From the NCBI GenBank assembly GCA_023458315.1, contig JAEXAH010000152.1, positions 14,864 through 78,863 of the forward strand: a DNA stretch of 64,000 bases, written 5' to 3'. The position numbers were made by a program, and so were the translations under genes. This document shows positions 25,572-34,103 of the stretch, piece after piece (position 1 is the first letter of the stretch; the number at the start of each line of letters is the position of its first letter). The stretch is from Pseudomonadota bacterium. GTDB lineage: Bacteria > Pseudomonadota > Alphaproteobacteria > Rhodospirillales > Magnetospirillaceae. Under the pieces are notes generated by a model. That model did not search any database, was not told where the DNA came from, and worked only from the letters and a program-made list of their open reading frames with translations.

Positions 25572-26402
25572 TCACAGTTCAGACACCGCGAACAAATCAA
25601 CAATGCGGTCGTAGCGGAACACCGGCCCGTCCTTGCACACGAAATGCGGCCCCCATTGGCAATGGCCGCACAGGCCGCAGCCGCATTTCATGTTGCGTTC
25701 CATGGACAGCCAGATGTGGTCGCGGCCGACGCCGCGTTTTTCCATGGCCTGGGCGCCATAGCGCATCATCAGTTCCGGGCCGCAGATGAAGGCGGTGGTC
25801 TGTTGCGGGTCGAAACCGCCCTTCATCACCAGATTGGTGACGACGCCCACGTTGCCGCTCCATTTGCCGGTGGCGCGGTCGACCGTGACCAGAACGTCCA
25901 TGTCGAAACGGCCGCGCCAGCGTTCCAGTTCCTTGCGGAACAGGATGTCCTCGGGCGTGCGGGCGCCGTACAGCACCATGACCCGGCCATAGCGGTCGCG
26001 GTTGGCCAAAGCGTGATAGATGGCCGGGCGCAGCGGCGCCAGACCGACGCCGCCCGCCACGAAGATCAGGTCGCGGCCATAGGCGGCCTCGACCGGCCAG
26101 GCGGTGCCGAACGGGCCGCGCACGCCGATGCTGTCGCCCGCCTTCAACTCGTCCAGGGCCTGGCTGACCATGCCGACCGCCCGGGTGGTGTGCACCAGCC
26201 GCGAGCGGTCGGCGGGATCGCCGGAGATGGAGATGGGAATCTCGCCCACCCCGAACACGTACAGCATGTTGAACTGGCCGGGATCATAGGCGAATTCCCA
26301 GCCGTCCTCGGCCACCAGTTCCATGGTGAAGGTGTCGGACAATTCGCGCCGGACCTTTTCCACGCGGAACAGGCGCGGCAGCATGGGATCGGCGGCATTC
26401 AT
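25572..26402 (-). CDS. hydG: hydrogenase gamma subunit, FAD/NAD(P)-binding oxidoreductase
   Basis: A 276-residue ferredoxin-NADP reductase-like subunit. The FAD part has YDPGQFNMLYVFGVGEIPISIS, and the NAD(P) part VAGGVGLAPLRPAIYHAL and FICGPELMM. The C-terminal Cys motif MKCGCGLCGHCQWGP binds a 2Fe-2S cluster. This is the HydG component of sulfhydrogenases (also like AsrB), which passes electrons between NAD(P)H and the Fe-S chain. Its start overlaps the cNMP-protein stop as ATGA. The gap to the next gene holds repeat B2. Confidence 0.92.
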   Translation of the reverse strand: MNAADPMLPRLFRVEKVRRELSDTFTMELVAEDGWEFAYDPGQFNMLYVFGVGEIPISISGDPADRSRLVHTTRAVGMVSQALDELKAGDSIGVRGPFGTAWPVEAAYGRDLIFVAGGVGLAPLRPAIYHALANRDRYGRVMVLYGARTPEDILFRKELERWRGRFDMDVLVTVDRATGKWSGNVGVVTNLVMKGGFDPQQTTAFICGPELMMRYGAQAMEKRGVGRDHIWLSMERNMKCGCGLCGHCQWGPHFVCKDGPVFRYDRIVDLFAVSEL

Positions 26403-26935
26403 GATTCCTTGCCCTTCTTCTTGTCCTTTTTCGCCTTGTCCTTCTTGTCCTTCTTCTCCTTGGGGGCCAGCGGCGGACCGTACAGATCCAGCAATTGCAT
26501 GCGCGCCGCCGACAGACGATGGGCCATCACCGGCAAAAAGCGGTGCAGCACGGCATAGCCCAGGGCCGGATCGGCCTGCATGGATTTACGCAGGCAGGCG
26601 GCATCGAAGGACAACACCCGAACCCCGGTCTGGGCGCGGGCGTCGAAAGCAATGCGATAGGGCGGCACCAGCCACGACCAGCCCAGCACGTCGCCTGCGG
26701 ACAGGGTTTCCAGGATGATGGGCGGACGCACCGGCGGTTCGACCTCGACCGCCACCCGGCCTTCGCGGATCAGATAGAATTTGCGGGCCTCGGCGCCGGT
26801 GCGGAACAGATGCTCCCCCGCCGCGAAACGTTCGTTGGCGGCGCAGCACACCAGGGCGGCACGCAAGGCGGGCTCCAGATCGGCGAAGAACGGGTGCTGG
26901 TCGATCAGGTGAGCGAGATCCTGGGTCTTGACCAT
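26399..26935 (-). CDS. cyclic nucleotide-binding domain protein without DNA-binding domain
   Basis: A 178-residue protein consisting of a Crp/Fnr-type beta-roll: QHPFFADLEPALRAALVCCAANERF, the segment GEHLFRTGAEARKFYLIREGRVAVEV and LSAGDVLGWSWLVPPYRIAFDARA. A normal Crp would continue into an HTH. This one ends after the dimer helix in a tail of about 20 residues made almost wholly of Lys, Asp and Glu (KEKKDKKDK and on). It is therefore probably a sensor or scaffold, not a repressor. Similar cNMP-domain genes accompany group 3b hydrogenases elsewhere. Start 26935 has GGAGG 7 bases upstream; the next gene overlaps by ATGA. Confidence 0.85.
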   Translation of the reverse strand: MVKTQDLAHLIDQHPFFADLEPALRAALVCCAANERFAAGEHLFRTGAEARKFYLIREGRVAVEVEPPVRPPIILETLSAGDVLGWSWLVPPYRIAFDARAQTGVRVLSFDAACLRKSMQADPALGYAVLHRFLPVMAHRLSAARMQLLDLYGPPLAPKEKKDKKDKAKKDKKKGKES

Positions 26936-27019
26936 GACGATCCTCCCGCTTTGATACCGGCGCCAGGCGCCGTATTGCCCCTTGCCGGGCGGGGGCCGCT
27001 GCCCTGACAAGGGATTGAA

Positions 27020-27112
27020 CCACAGAGACACAGAGGCACAGAGATACCCGCCAGAATTGAGGTAATTCGTTCGCCACGGCTCCACTCTCTCTGTGCCTCT
27101 GTGTCTCTGTGG
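27020..27112. repeat. long perfect inverted repeat (CACAGAG type)
   Basis: Perfect 25-bp arms lie at 27020-27044 (CCACAGAGACACAGAGGCAC...) and 27088-27112, around a 43-base loop. Both arms are of unusual low-complexity composition compared with the G+C-rich flanks. It fills the operon spacer between the ferredoxin subunit gene and the cNMP-protein gene and would fold into a strong hairpin in the transcript. Confidence 0.9.
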
Positions 27113-27151
27113 TGAATTTATTCTTCATCACACGCTGCTAAGGCCGCGGCC

Positions 27152-28270
27152 TCAATGGCGGCTGGCGGCGATGGCCGCGACCTCGGCGGTGATGTCGATA
27201 CCCACCGGGCACCAGGCGATGCAACGGCCGCAGCCGACGCAGCCCGAGCTTCCGAACTGGTCGTGCCAGGTGGACAATTTGTGGGTGATCCACTGGCGAT
27301 AGCGCGACTTGGCCTCGGTCCGCACCGAGCCGCCATGGATGTACGAGAACTCCACCGAGAAGCACGAATCCCAGCGCCGCCAGCGTTCCGCCCGCTGCCC
27401 GGTCAGGTCGGTGACATCCTCGACGGTCGAGCAGAAGCAGGTCGGGCAGACCATGGTACAATTGCCGCAACTCAGGCAGCGCGCCGCCACATCATCCCAG
27501 CGGGGATGGTCGGGCATGGTCTGCAACGCCTGGGCGGTGTCGCGGTCCAGGCCACGGCCCTGGGTCCGCGCCGCCTTGCGCAAGGCGGCGGCGGCCTTCA
27601 GATCGGCGGCGACGGCCGGAACCAGCGGCAGCGCCGCCAACACCTCGCGCCCGCGTTCGCTGCCCGCTTCGGCCAGGAAGCGGCAGCCCTTCAGTTCCAG
27701 CAGGCGGATATCGTGGCCGGACGTGACCTCGGGACCGGTGCCGGTGGCGGCGCAGAAACAGGTGCCACCCGCCCGGCCGCATTCCACCGCCACCACCAGG
27801 GCAGCGGCCAGCCGCGCCTGATAGCCGGGATCGGGATAATTCCTGTCGCCGAACACCCGCCCCTGCACCGCCAGCGCCGCCAGTTCGCAGGCGCGAACAC
27901 CGATCAGCGCCAGCGGCGCCTCTTCCCGCGTCGGGGGCTCGACGCTGAAGCCGCCGCCCCGCCGTTCGGCCGCGAACAATTTCTGGCGCGGCGGGTACAG
28001 AAAACGTTTCCAGCCCTGCGCCCCGGCGGTATAGCCGAACAACGCGCCGTCGCCGCGCGGCACCAGCCGATAACGGCCGCCATCCTGTTCGTCGCCCCAC
28101 CCGGCGGGCAGGTCGTCCACATGGGCGATATCATCGTAAGAGATGGCGCCATCGACGGCGCGGGGGCCAAGCACCCGGTAGCCCCGCCCCTGCAACAGCG
28201 CGATCAGTCGGCCCAGCCCGTCCCGGTCCAGGATGGCGGGCGCCCCGCCATCGGCATCGTTTCCCGGCAT
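27152..28270 (-). CDS. hydB: hydrogenase beta subunit, 4Fe-4S ferredoxin type
   Basis: A 372-residue Fe-S protein like the sulfhydrogenase beta subunit and anaerobic sulfite reductase subunit A. Two 4Fe-4S motifs lie in the C-terminal half: CLSCGNCTMVCPTCFC and CVGCGRCIAWCPVGID. The N-terminal half has GVRACELAALAVQGRVF and CGRAGGTCFCAATGTGP, which supply more Cys residues. First gene of the hydrogenase operon, with AGGGGGAT 3-5 bases before the ATG and a candidate promoter upstream. The 3' end falls inside an 18-mer (27142-27159) that recurs at 21728-21745. Confidence 0.9.
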   Translation of the reverse strand: MPGNDADGGAPAILDRDGLGRLIALLQGRGYRVLGPRAVDGAISYDDIAHVDDLPAGWGDEQDGGRYRLVPRGDGALFGYTAGAQGWKRFLYPPRQKLFAAERRGGGFSVEPPTREEAPLALIGVRACELAALAVQGRVFGDRNYPDPGYQARLAAALVVAVECGRAGGTCFCAATGTGPEVTSGHDIRLLELKGCRFLAEAGSERGREVLAALPLVPAVAADLKAAAALRKAARTQGRGLDRDTAQALQTMPDHPRWDDVAARCLSCGNCTMVCPTCFCSTVEDVTDLTGQRAERWRRWDSCFSVEFSYIHGGSVRTEAKSRYRQWITHKLSTWHDQFGSSGCVGCGRCIAWCPVGIDITAEVAAIAASRH

Positions 28271-28303
28271 CGCATCCCCCTTGCTTCAGAAAGGGATGAA
28301 ATA

Positions 28304-28332
28304 CTGTACACCCGTTTTCATGTCGGGCCAAT
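28304..28332 (-). promoter_or_regulatory. candidate promoter of the hydrogenase operon
   Basis: Read on the minus strand, TTGGCC (28327-28332) and TACAGT (28304-28309) are spaced by 17 bases and lie 34 bases before the hydB ATG. Each box matches the sigma70 consensus at four of six positions. Divergent Rrf2 gene on the other side. Confidence 0.4.
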
Positions 28333-28472
28333 GCTTTGCCGGATCACAGTATTTTCCAGAAATATTGTTTCGCAGAAAGACTAAGTCGCAAAGTCGGAAA
28401 TAGACGGAATTCTACTGCACGACCCCGCCGGGCGCGCTAGAACCGTCATGGAACTGTCAGGGAGCATCGCCC

Positions 28473-28859
28473 ATGCGGCTGCACAAGGCGACGCGTTGCG
28501 CCATTCTTGCCATCGCCGAACTGGCGGCCGATCCCGGCCGGGCCATTTCGGCGGGCGAGATCGCGGAAAGGCATGGGCTGTCGCTCAACCATCTGGCCAA
28601 GGTGCTGACCGGATTGACCCATTCGGGACTGGTCGAGGCGGCGCGCGGCGCGGGCGGCGGCTATCGCTTCGTCGGCGATACCCACCGCACCACGCTGTTG
28701 GACATCGTCACCCTGTTCGAGCCCGCCGACCCGCCCGGCGTCGTCCCCGGCCGCGACGCCCAATCCGTCAACCGCCTGCTGGACAATCTGGAGGAACGCG
28801 CCCGCGCGCCGTTCCTGGCCATGACCATCGAGGAAATGCTGCGGCTGTCGGGGCGGTAG
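28473..28859 (+). CDS. Rrf2 family transcriptional regulator without cluster cysteines
   Basis: A 128-residue Rrf2-type winged-helix protein: MRLHKATRCAILAIAELAAD, recognition region ISAGEIAERHGLSLNHLAKVLTGLTHSGLVEAARGAGGGYRF, then a helical dimer region. IscR, NsrR and RsrR use three cysteines to hold an Fe-S cluster. Here the only Cys is residue 9, so no cluster is expected and the signal must be different or constitutive. GGGAG lies 8 bases before the ATG. It is divergent from the hydrogenase operon with a shared 202-bp upstream region and is the obvious candidate regulator of it. Confidence 0.87.
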   Translation: MRLHKATRCAILAIAELAADPGRAISAGEIAERHGLSLNHLAKVLTGLTHSGLVEAARGAGGGYRFVGDTHRTTLLDIVTLFEPADPPGVVPGRDAQSVNRLLDNLEERARAPFLAMTIEEMLRLSGR

Positions 28860-28884
28860 CAGATTGCGGAAAAACGGGGCGTTC

Positions 28885-28995
28885 AAAAATTTTGGTTCAT
28901 CACGGATGTGCGGGGAAGTGCTCGTCATGGCCGGGCATGACGCAATGGGTTGGGCGGCAAGCCTCCCCGCACATCCGTGAAGAACCAAAATTTTT
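28885..28995. repeat. MITE-like repeat, copy A3 (internally deleted)
   Basis: A 111-bp element with 32-bp terminal inverted repeats (28885-28916 and 28964-28995) that differ at one position. The core reads GTCATGGCCGGGCATGACGC. Compared with the copy at 33218-33400, everything between the first and the last CCGGGC is missing, as if lost by recombination between those short repeats. Confidence 0.85.
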
Positions 28996-29005
28996 CCGCA
29001 GCCCG

Positions 29006-29782
29006 TCAAACCTCGCACGCCGCCAGATGGACCAGGAAATGGCCGATCAGGTGGTGGGGGTCGGTGCCGAACATCTCGCGGAAATGTTTCTCGTCCGCCT
29101 TGTCCATGTCGGTCAGCGGCGAGAACAGCGCCTGGAAGAAGGCGCAGAAATGGTGGTTGTTGAAGATGTGCGGCTCGTCGTGATGGCCGCCATGCTCGCG
29201 CACGACAAAGGCGCTCTGGCCCAGGCTGACGGTGCTGGGGGTGTACTGCATCAGCTTCATGAACCAGTCCTTGCGCACGTCCCAGCGCTTGAAGGACTCG
29301 GCGATGCGCACCAGGGTGCGCCACATCACCACCTTGGCCTCGGGGTCGTCGTAAAAGACGTCCCAACTGAAATCCTCGCCCAATTCCTCGCGCAGATCGC
29401 GCACCCGCTTCAGGCAGCGTTCGCCGTAGATCTCGGCGTCGTCGCCCAGCACCAGATGCAGGAACGAGAAGATGTTGGGCAGGATGTCGCGGCTGAGAAT
29501 GTCCTTGTGGAACAGCTCGCTCAGCGGATGCACCATCAGGCGGCCAAAGGCGTTCTGGCGGCGCTGTTCCAGCTTTTCCTCGTCCACCACTTCCATCAGT
29601 TCACGATAGGCGCGGCGGTAGAATTCGTCGAACTGGCCGGAAATCTTCAGTCCGTCGACGATGTCGTGCAGGATGTCGCGGCTCAGCGGTTTGCCGGGAT
29701 AGGCGGTATCGGCCGCCTGCAACAAGGCGTCCAGGACGACGTTGGTCGTCCGCCGCAACAGCTTTGGTCCACGCGAGCCCAT
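29006..29782 (-). CDS. hypothetical protein with His-rich C-terminal region
   Basis: A 258-residue cytosolic, helical protein of unknown family. The first 150 residues are charged helices (RRAYRELMEVVDEEKLEQRRQ, LGDDAEIYGERCLKRVRDLREE). The last 60 are unusually rich in His: REHGGHHDEPHIFNNHHF, then FGTDPHHLIGHFLVH. These could bind a metal or a heme, but no known motif is matched. The ATG at 29780-29782 has GGAGG 7 bases upstream, so it is a real gene. Repeat A3 follows its stop by 10 bp; upstream is an alpha/beta hydrolase gene on the same strand. Confidence 0.75.
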   Translation of the reverse strand: MGSRGPKLLRRTTNVVLDALLQAADTAYPGKPLSRDILHDIVDGLKISGQFDEFYRRAYRELMEVVDEEKLEQRRQNAFGRLMVHPLSELFHKDILSRDILPNIFSFLHLVLGDDAEIYGERCLKRVRDLREELGEDFSWDVFYDDPEAKVVMWRTLVRIAESFKRWDVRKDWFMKLMQYTPSTVSLGQSAFVVREHGGHHDEPHIFNNHHFCAFFQALFSPLTDMDKADEKHFREMFGTDPHHLIGHFLVHLAACEV

Positions 29783-29903
29783 GACACGCCTCCCCGGATG
29801 CCGGATTTGCTTCCGGCATTCCTGCCCATCGCCTAATCATAGACGCAATGCGCACCTCTTCCAATAGAGCGAGGCGGTTAAAATACTCACAATTTTATCC
29901 GTA

Positions 29904-30599
29904 TTACTGCCGAAGCCACGCCGCCATGGCCGCCGAGACTGCGTCCGGCTGTTCCAATGGCGACAGATGCCCGCATTTCTCCACAACCTCCAGGCGGGAC
30001 TGGGGAATCAGCTCGGCCATTTCCTCGGCGCGGTCCAGCGGCGTCACCGCGTCGTCGGCGCCCACCAGCACCAGGGTCGGACAGGGAATTCGCGGCAGGC
30101 CGGGGCGGGCATCGGGGCGGTGCATGACGGCGTTCTGCTGGCGGGCGAAGCCATCGGGGCCGACGGCGCGGGCCATGTCCTTGGCCAGACCGCCCACCCG
30201 TTCCAGCGCCAGATGGTCGGGATGCACCAGCAGCGGCAGCATGGTCGGCATGATGCGGTCGAAACCGCCCGCATGGGCCAGGGCCACCGCGTCGCGGCGG
30301 CGCTGGCTCTGTTCCGGGGTGTCGGGCCGCGCGGTGGTGTCCACCAGGGCCAGCCGCTCGACCCGCTCGGGCGCCCGGCGCAGGATGTCCAGGGCGACAT
30401 AGCCGCCCATGGACAGCCCGGCCAGGGCGAAACGCGGCGGCGCGGCGGCCAGCACCCGTTCGGCCATGGCCGCCAAAGTATCGTCCAGGGTCAGGTCGGC
30501 GACCATGCAGCGGGCCAGGGGCGCCAGCGCCGCCACCTGGGCCGACCACAGGCGGGAATCGTTCAGCAGTCCGGGCAGCAGCACCAGATCGCGGCTCAT
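29904..30599 (-). CDS. alpha/beta hydrolase
   Basis: A 231-residue alpha/beta-hydrolase. The nucleophile elbow is GLSMGG with Ser63, the acid is probably in LVGADDAVTPLD, and the catalytic His is in EKCGHLSPLEQPD. The N-terminus LVLLPGLLNDSRLW supplies the oxyanion hole region. It has no signal peptide. The layout resembles small esterases of the MhpC/BioH kind, but the substrate cannot be told. It starts 10 bp after the isochorismatase-like gene and is surely co-transcribed with it. Confidence 0.85.
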   Translation of the reverse strand: MSRDLVLLPGLLNDSRLWSAQVAALAPLARCMVADLTLDDTLAAMAERVLAAAPPRFALAGLSMGGYVALDILRRAPERVERLALVDTTARPDTPEQSQRRRDAVALAHAGGFDRIMPTMLPLLVHPDHLALERVGGLAKDMARAVGPDGFARQQNAVMHRPDARPGLPRIPCPTLVLVGADDAVTPLDRAEEMAELIPQSRLEVVEKCGHLSPLEQPDAVSAAMAAWLRQ

Positions 30600-30609
30600 G
30601 GCGATACTC

Positions 30610-31152
30610 CTACTTGATCAGGGCGATCAGATCCTTGAATTCGGGCGTGCCCGCGACGTGCAGCCATTCGAACACCACGCTTTCGGTGGTCGCCACCTGC
30701 ACGCCGCAGGCGGCCATGCGCGCCAGGGCCGAGGCATGGTTGGCGGCAACCCGCGACGAACAGGCGTCGCCCGCCACGAACACCTGATAGCCCGCCTGCT
30801 TGAAGCCCAGGGCGGTTTGCAGCACGCAGACATGGGCCTCGGTCCCCGCCACCACGATCTGGTCGCGGCCCAGGCCGCGCACCCGGGCGGCGATGGCCGG
30901 GTCGGCGGCGCAGGAAAAATGCATCTTGGTCATTACCGCGTCGTCGGGCACCAACTGACGCAATTCACCCAGGGTCGGCCCCAGGCCCTTGGGGTATTGC
31001 TCGGACACCAGCACCGGCACGCCCAGCCGGTTGGCGGCACGCAGCAGCAGGCCGCAATTGCGGTAGACCGCGCGGGGATCGGCCACCACCGGGCCAAGGT
31101 TTTCCTGAACGTCCACCAGCAGGAACAGCGAACGGGCGGCATCGATCAGCAT
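30610..31152 (-). CDS. isochorismatase-family cysteine hydrolase
   Basis: A 180-residue cysteine hydrolase with the full triad Asp14 (LLVDVQENLG), Lys76 (VMTKMHFSC) and Cys109 (VAGTEAHVCVLQTAL), plus the cis-peptide segment before the Cys. Members include nicotinamidase, N-carbamoylsarcosine hydrolase and the YcaC-like group; the short length and GTEAHVCV resemble the YcaC/hydrolase group. Substrate is unknown. It forms a two-gene operon with the downstream alpha/beta hydrolase and is divergent from the DEAD-box helicase gene. Confidence 0.88.
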   Translation of the reverse strand: MLIDAARSLFLLVDVQENLGPVVADPRAVYRNCGLLLRAANRLGVPVLVSEQYPKGLGPTLGELRQLVPDDAVMTKMHFSCAADPAIAARVRGLGRDQIVVAGTEAHVCVLQTALGFKQAGYQVFVAGDACSSRVAANHASALARMAACGVQVATTESVVFEWLHVAGTPEFKDLIALIK

Positions 31153-31228
31153 GGGGCGTCCTCCGTTATTTGGTTGGCGGAAAGCCTAGCCCACGGCACG
31201 CGTCGCGCCAACCCACGGCGTTCCGACG

Positions 31229-31256
31229 TTGACAGCGGCGCATGAACCCCTATTAT
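31229..31256 (+). promoter_or_regulatory. strong sigma70-type promoter of the DEAD-box helicase gene
   Basis: A perfect -35 TTGACA (31229-31234), a 16-base spacer and a -10 TATTAT (31251-31256, five of six). The ATG of the helicase starts only 10 bases after the -10 box, so transcription would begin at, or a few bases before, the start codon. Confidence 0.75.
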
Positions 31257-31266
31257 CCCGCCGCAT

Positions 31267-32916
<1,650 letters not shown>

Positions 32917-32923
32917 GCACGCC

Positions 32924-33163
32924 ATGCAGACCATCTTCGTTCAGGTGAAGTGCGAATTGGGCCGCGCCTATCAGGTCGCGGACGAGGCGGTGGATTTGGA
33001 ACAGGTTTCCGAGGTCCATTCCATCTCGGGCCAGTACGACCTGATGCTGAAATGCTATCTGGACGACGATCAGGATCTGGGGCAGTTCGTGGTGGAAACC
33101 ATCCAGACCCTGCCCGGGGTCAAGGACACCTTCACCATCATCGCCTTCAAGGCTTTCGGCTGA
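32924..33163 (+). CDS. stand-alone Lrp/AsnC ligand-binding (RAM) domain protein
   Basis: A 79-residue protein equal to the C-terminal effector domain of Lrp/AsnC regulators with no DNA-binding part: QTIFVQVKCELGRAYQVADEAV, VSEVHSISGQYDLMLKCYLDDDQDLGQFVVETIQTLPGVKDTFTIIAFK. Such domains form ring-like oligomers and bind amino acids. The start at 32924 uses a GGAG located in the last codons of the helicase gene, so the two are coupled. A strong terminator follows. Its partner, if any, is not in the window. Confidence 0.9.
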   Translation: MQTIFVQVKCELGRAYQVADEAVDLEQVSEVHSISGQYDLMLKCYLDDDQDLGQFVVETIQTLPGVKDTFTIIAFKAFG

Positions 33164-33187
33164 GACTGCGTGACGGAAAAACAGAAA

Positions 33188-33217
33188 CGGCGGCCCCAAA
33201 AGGGCCGCCGTTTTTTT
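33188..33217 (+). terminator. intrinsic terminator of the helicase/AsnC operon
   Basis: A perfect 9-bp stem CGGCGGCCC/GGGCCGCCG (33188-33196 with 33202-33210), loop CAAAA, followed by seven T. The T-run merges into the left end of repeat A2. Confidence 0.9.
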
Positions 33218-33400
33218 GGTTCATCGCGGAATTCCGGGGAAGTGCTCGTCATGGCCGGGCTTGACCCGGCCATCCACGTTTGTCCGCAGGCAGCTCAGCG
33301 GAAAGACGGGAGCAGGTGGTGCCGCGTGGATGCCCGGATCTAGTCCGGGCATGACGCAAACGGTTGCTGGGCCAACAGACCCGCAAATCCGCGATGAACC
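33218..33400 (+). repeat. MITE-like dispersed repeat, copy A2
   Basis: A 183-bp element with terminal inverted repeats (left 33218-33240, GGTTCATCGCGGAATTCCGG; right 33380-33400). It has internal palindromes GGCCGGGCTTGACCCGGCC and CCCGGATCTAGTCCGGG. It matches the reverse complement of the 11718-11910 element nearly throughout, and its ends match the element at 28885-28995. No coding sequence is visible. Confidence 0.85.
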
Positions 33401-33425
33401 TTTTTTCGTTCCGGGGAACCTTCCC

Positions 33426-34103
33426 CTAATTCGCCACCCCGGCCAGAATCTTCGCCGCCAGGGCCGAGCCCAGGCCGTCGCGGCGGGCGGCGTGGGCGGC
33501 AAGGGCGGTGCGGATTTCGGTGAAGTCGCGGGCGTGGGCCGACAGGCTCCATTGCGCCGTCTCGGCCAGCACGCCCGCCATGGCCCGCTTGGCCGCCGCC
33601 TCGTCGCGCGCCGCCACCGCCAGCAGCGGCTGCATCTGGCTTTCCGGCATCCAGCCGTCCAGCAACCCGGCGATACGCCCCACATAGGCGCCATCGCCGG
33701 TGGCGAAGAACGCCGCCCACAGCATGTCCACATGCACCGGATGGGTGACGGCGAAGGTCTTGAAATCGGCCCCGGCGGCATCCATGGCCCCCGCCGCCGC
33801 CTCGCCCACCAGCGATTCCATCAGCCGGCGGCGTTCGGGGTGGTGGGAATAGTTCAGGGCCTGGGCCACCACCTCGACCTTGACCGCGTCGCCACCACGC
33901 ACCGCATCCACCAGGGCGGCGGCCATCCGGGGGGCGCCGTCCATCACTTGCGCCAGGAACACCGGCAGGGTCAGCACCGTCTGTGCCCGCCAGCTTTCAT
34001 CCACCGGCTCGGCGGCGAAGGCCGCCACCACGCCGTCCGGGTCCGGCGCCCGGAAATAGCCCACCACCACATTGTCCAGCGTCTTGCCCGCCTTGTCGTC
34101 CAT
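33426..34103 (-). CDS. hypothetical helical protein
   Basis: A 225-residue, Ala-rich helical protein without signal or membrane segment. Repeating helix pairs (GAPRMAAALVDAVRGGDAVKVEVVAQAL, MLWAAFFATGDGAYVGRIAGLL, RDEAAAKRAMAGVLAETAQW) suggest a HEAT/TPR-like superhelix, as an inference. No catalytic motif is seen. Its ATG follows directly on the TGA of the MgtC-like gene (TGAATG), so it is translationally coupled to that membrane protein and may serve it. Confidence 0.65.
   Translation of the reverse strand: MDDKAGKTLDNVVVGYFRAPDPDGVVAAFAAEPVDESWRAQTVLTLPVFLAQVMDGAPRMAAALVDAVRGGDAVKVEVVAQALNYSHHPERRRLMESLVGEAAAGAMDAAGADFKTFAVTHPVHVDMLWAAFFATGDGAYVGRIAGLLDGWMPESQMQPLLAVAARDEAAAKRAMAGVLAETAQWSLSAHARDFTEIRTALAAHAARRDGLGSALAAKILAGVAN

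Noticed and set aside
27020..27112. CRISPR-like array
   Set aside because: Only two arms, in inverted orientation and with a single 43-base loop; no direct repeat series and no cas genes.
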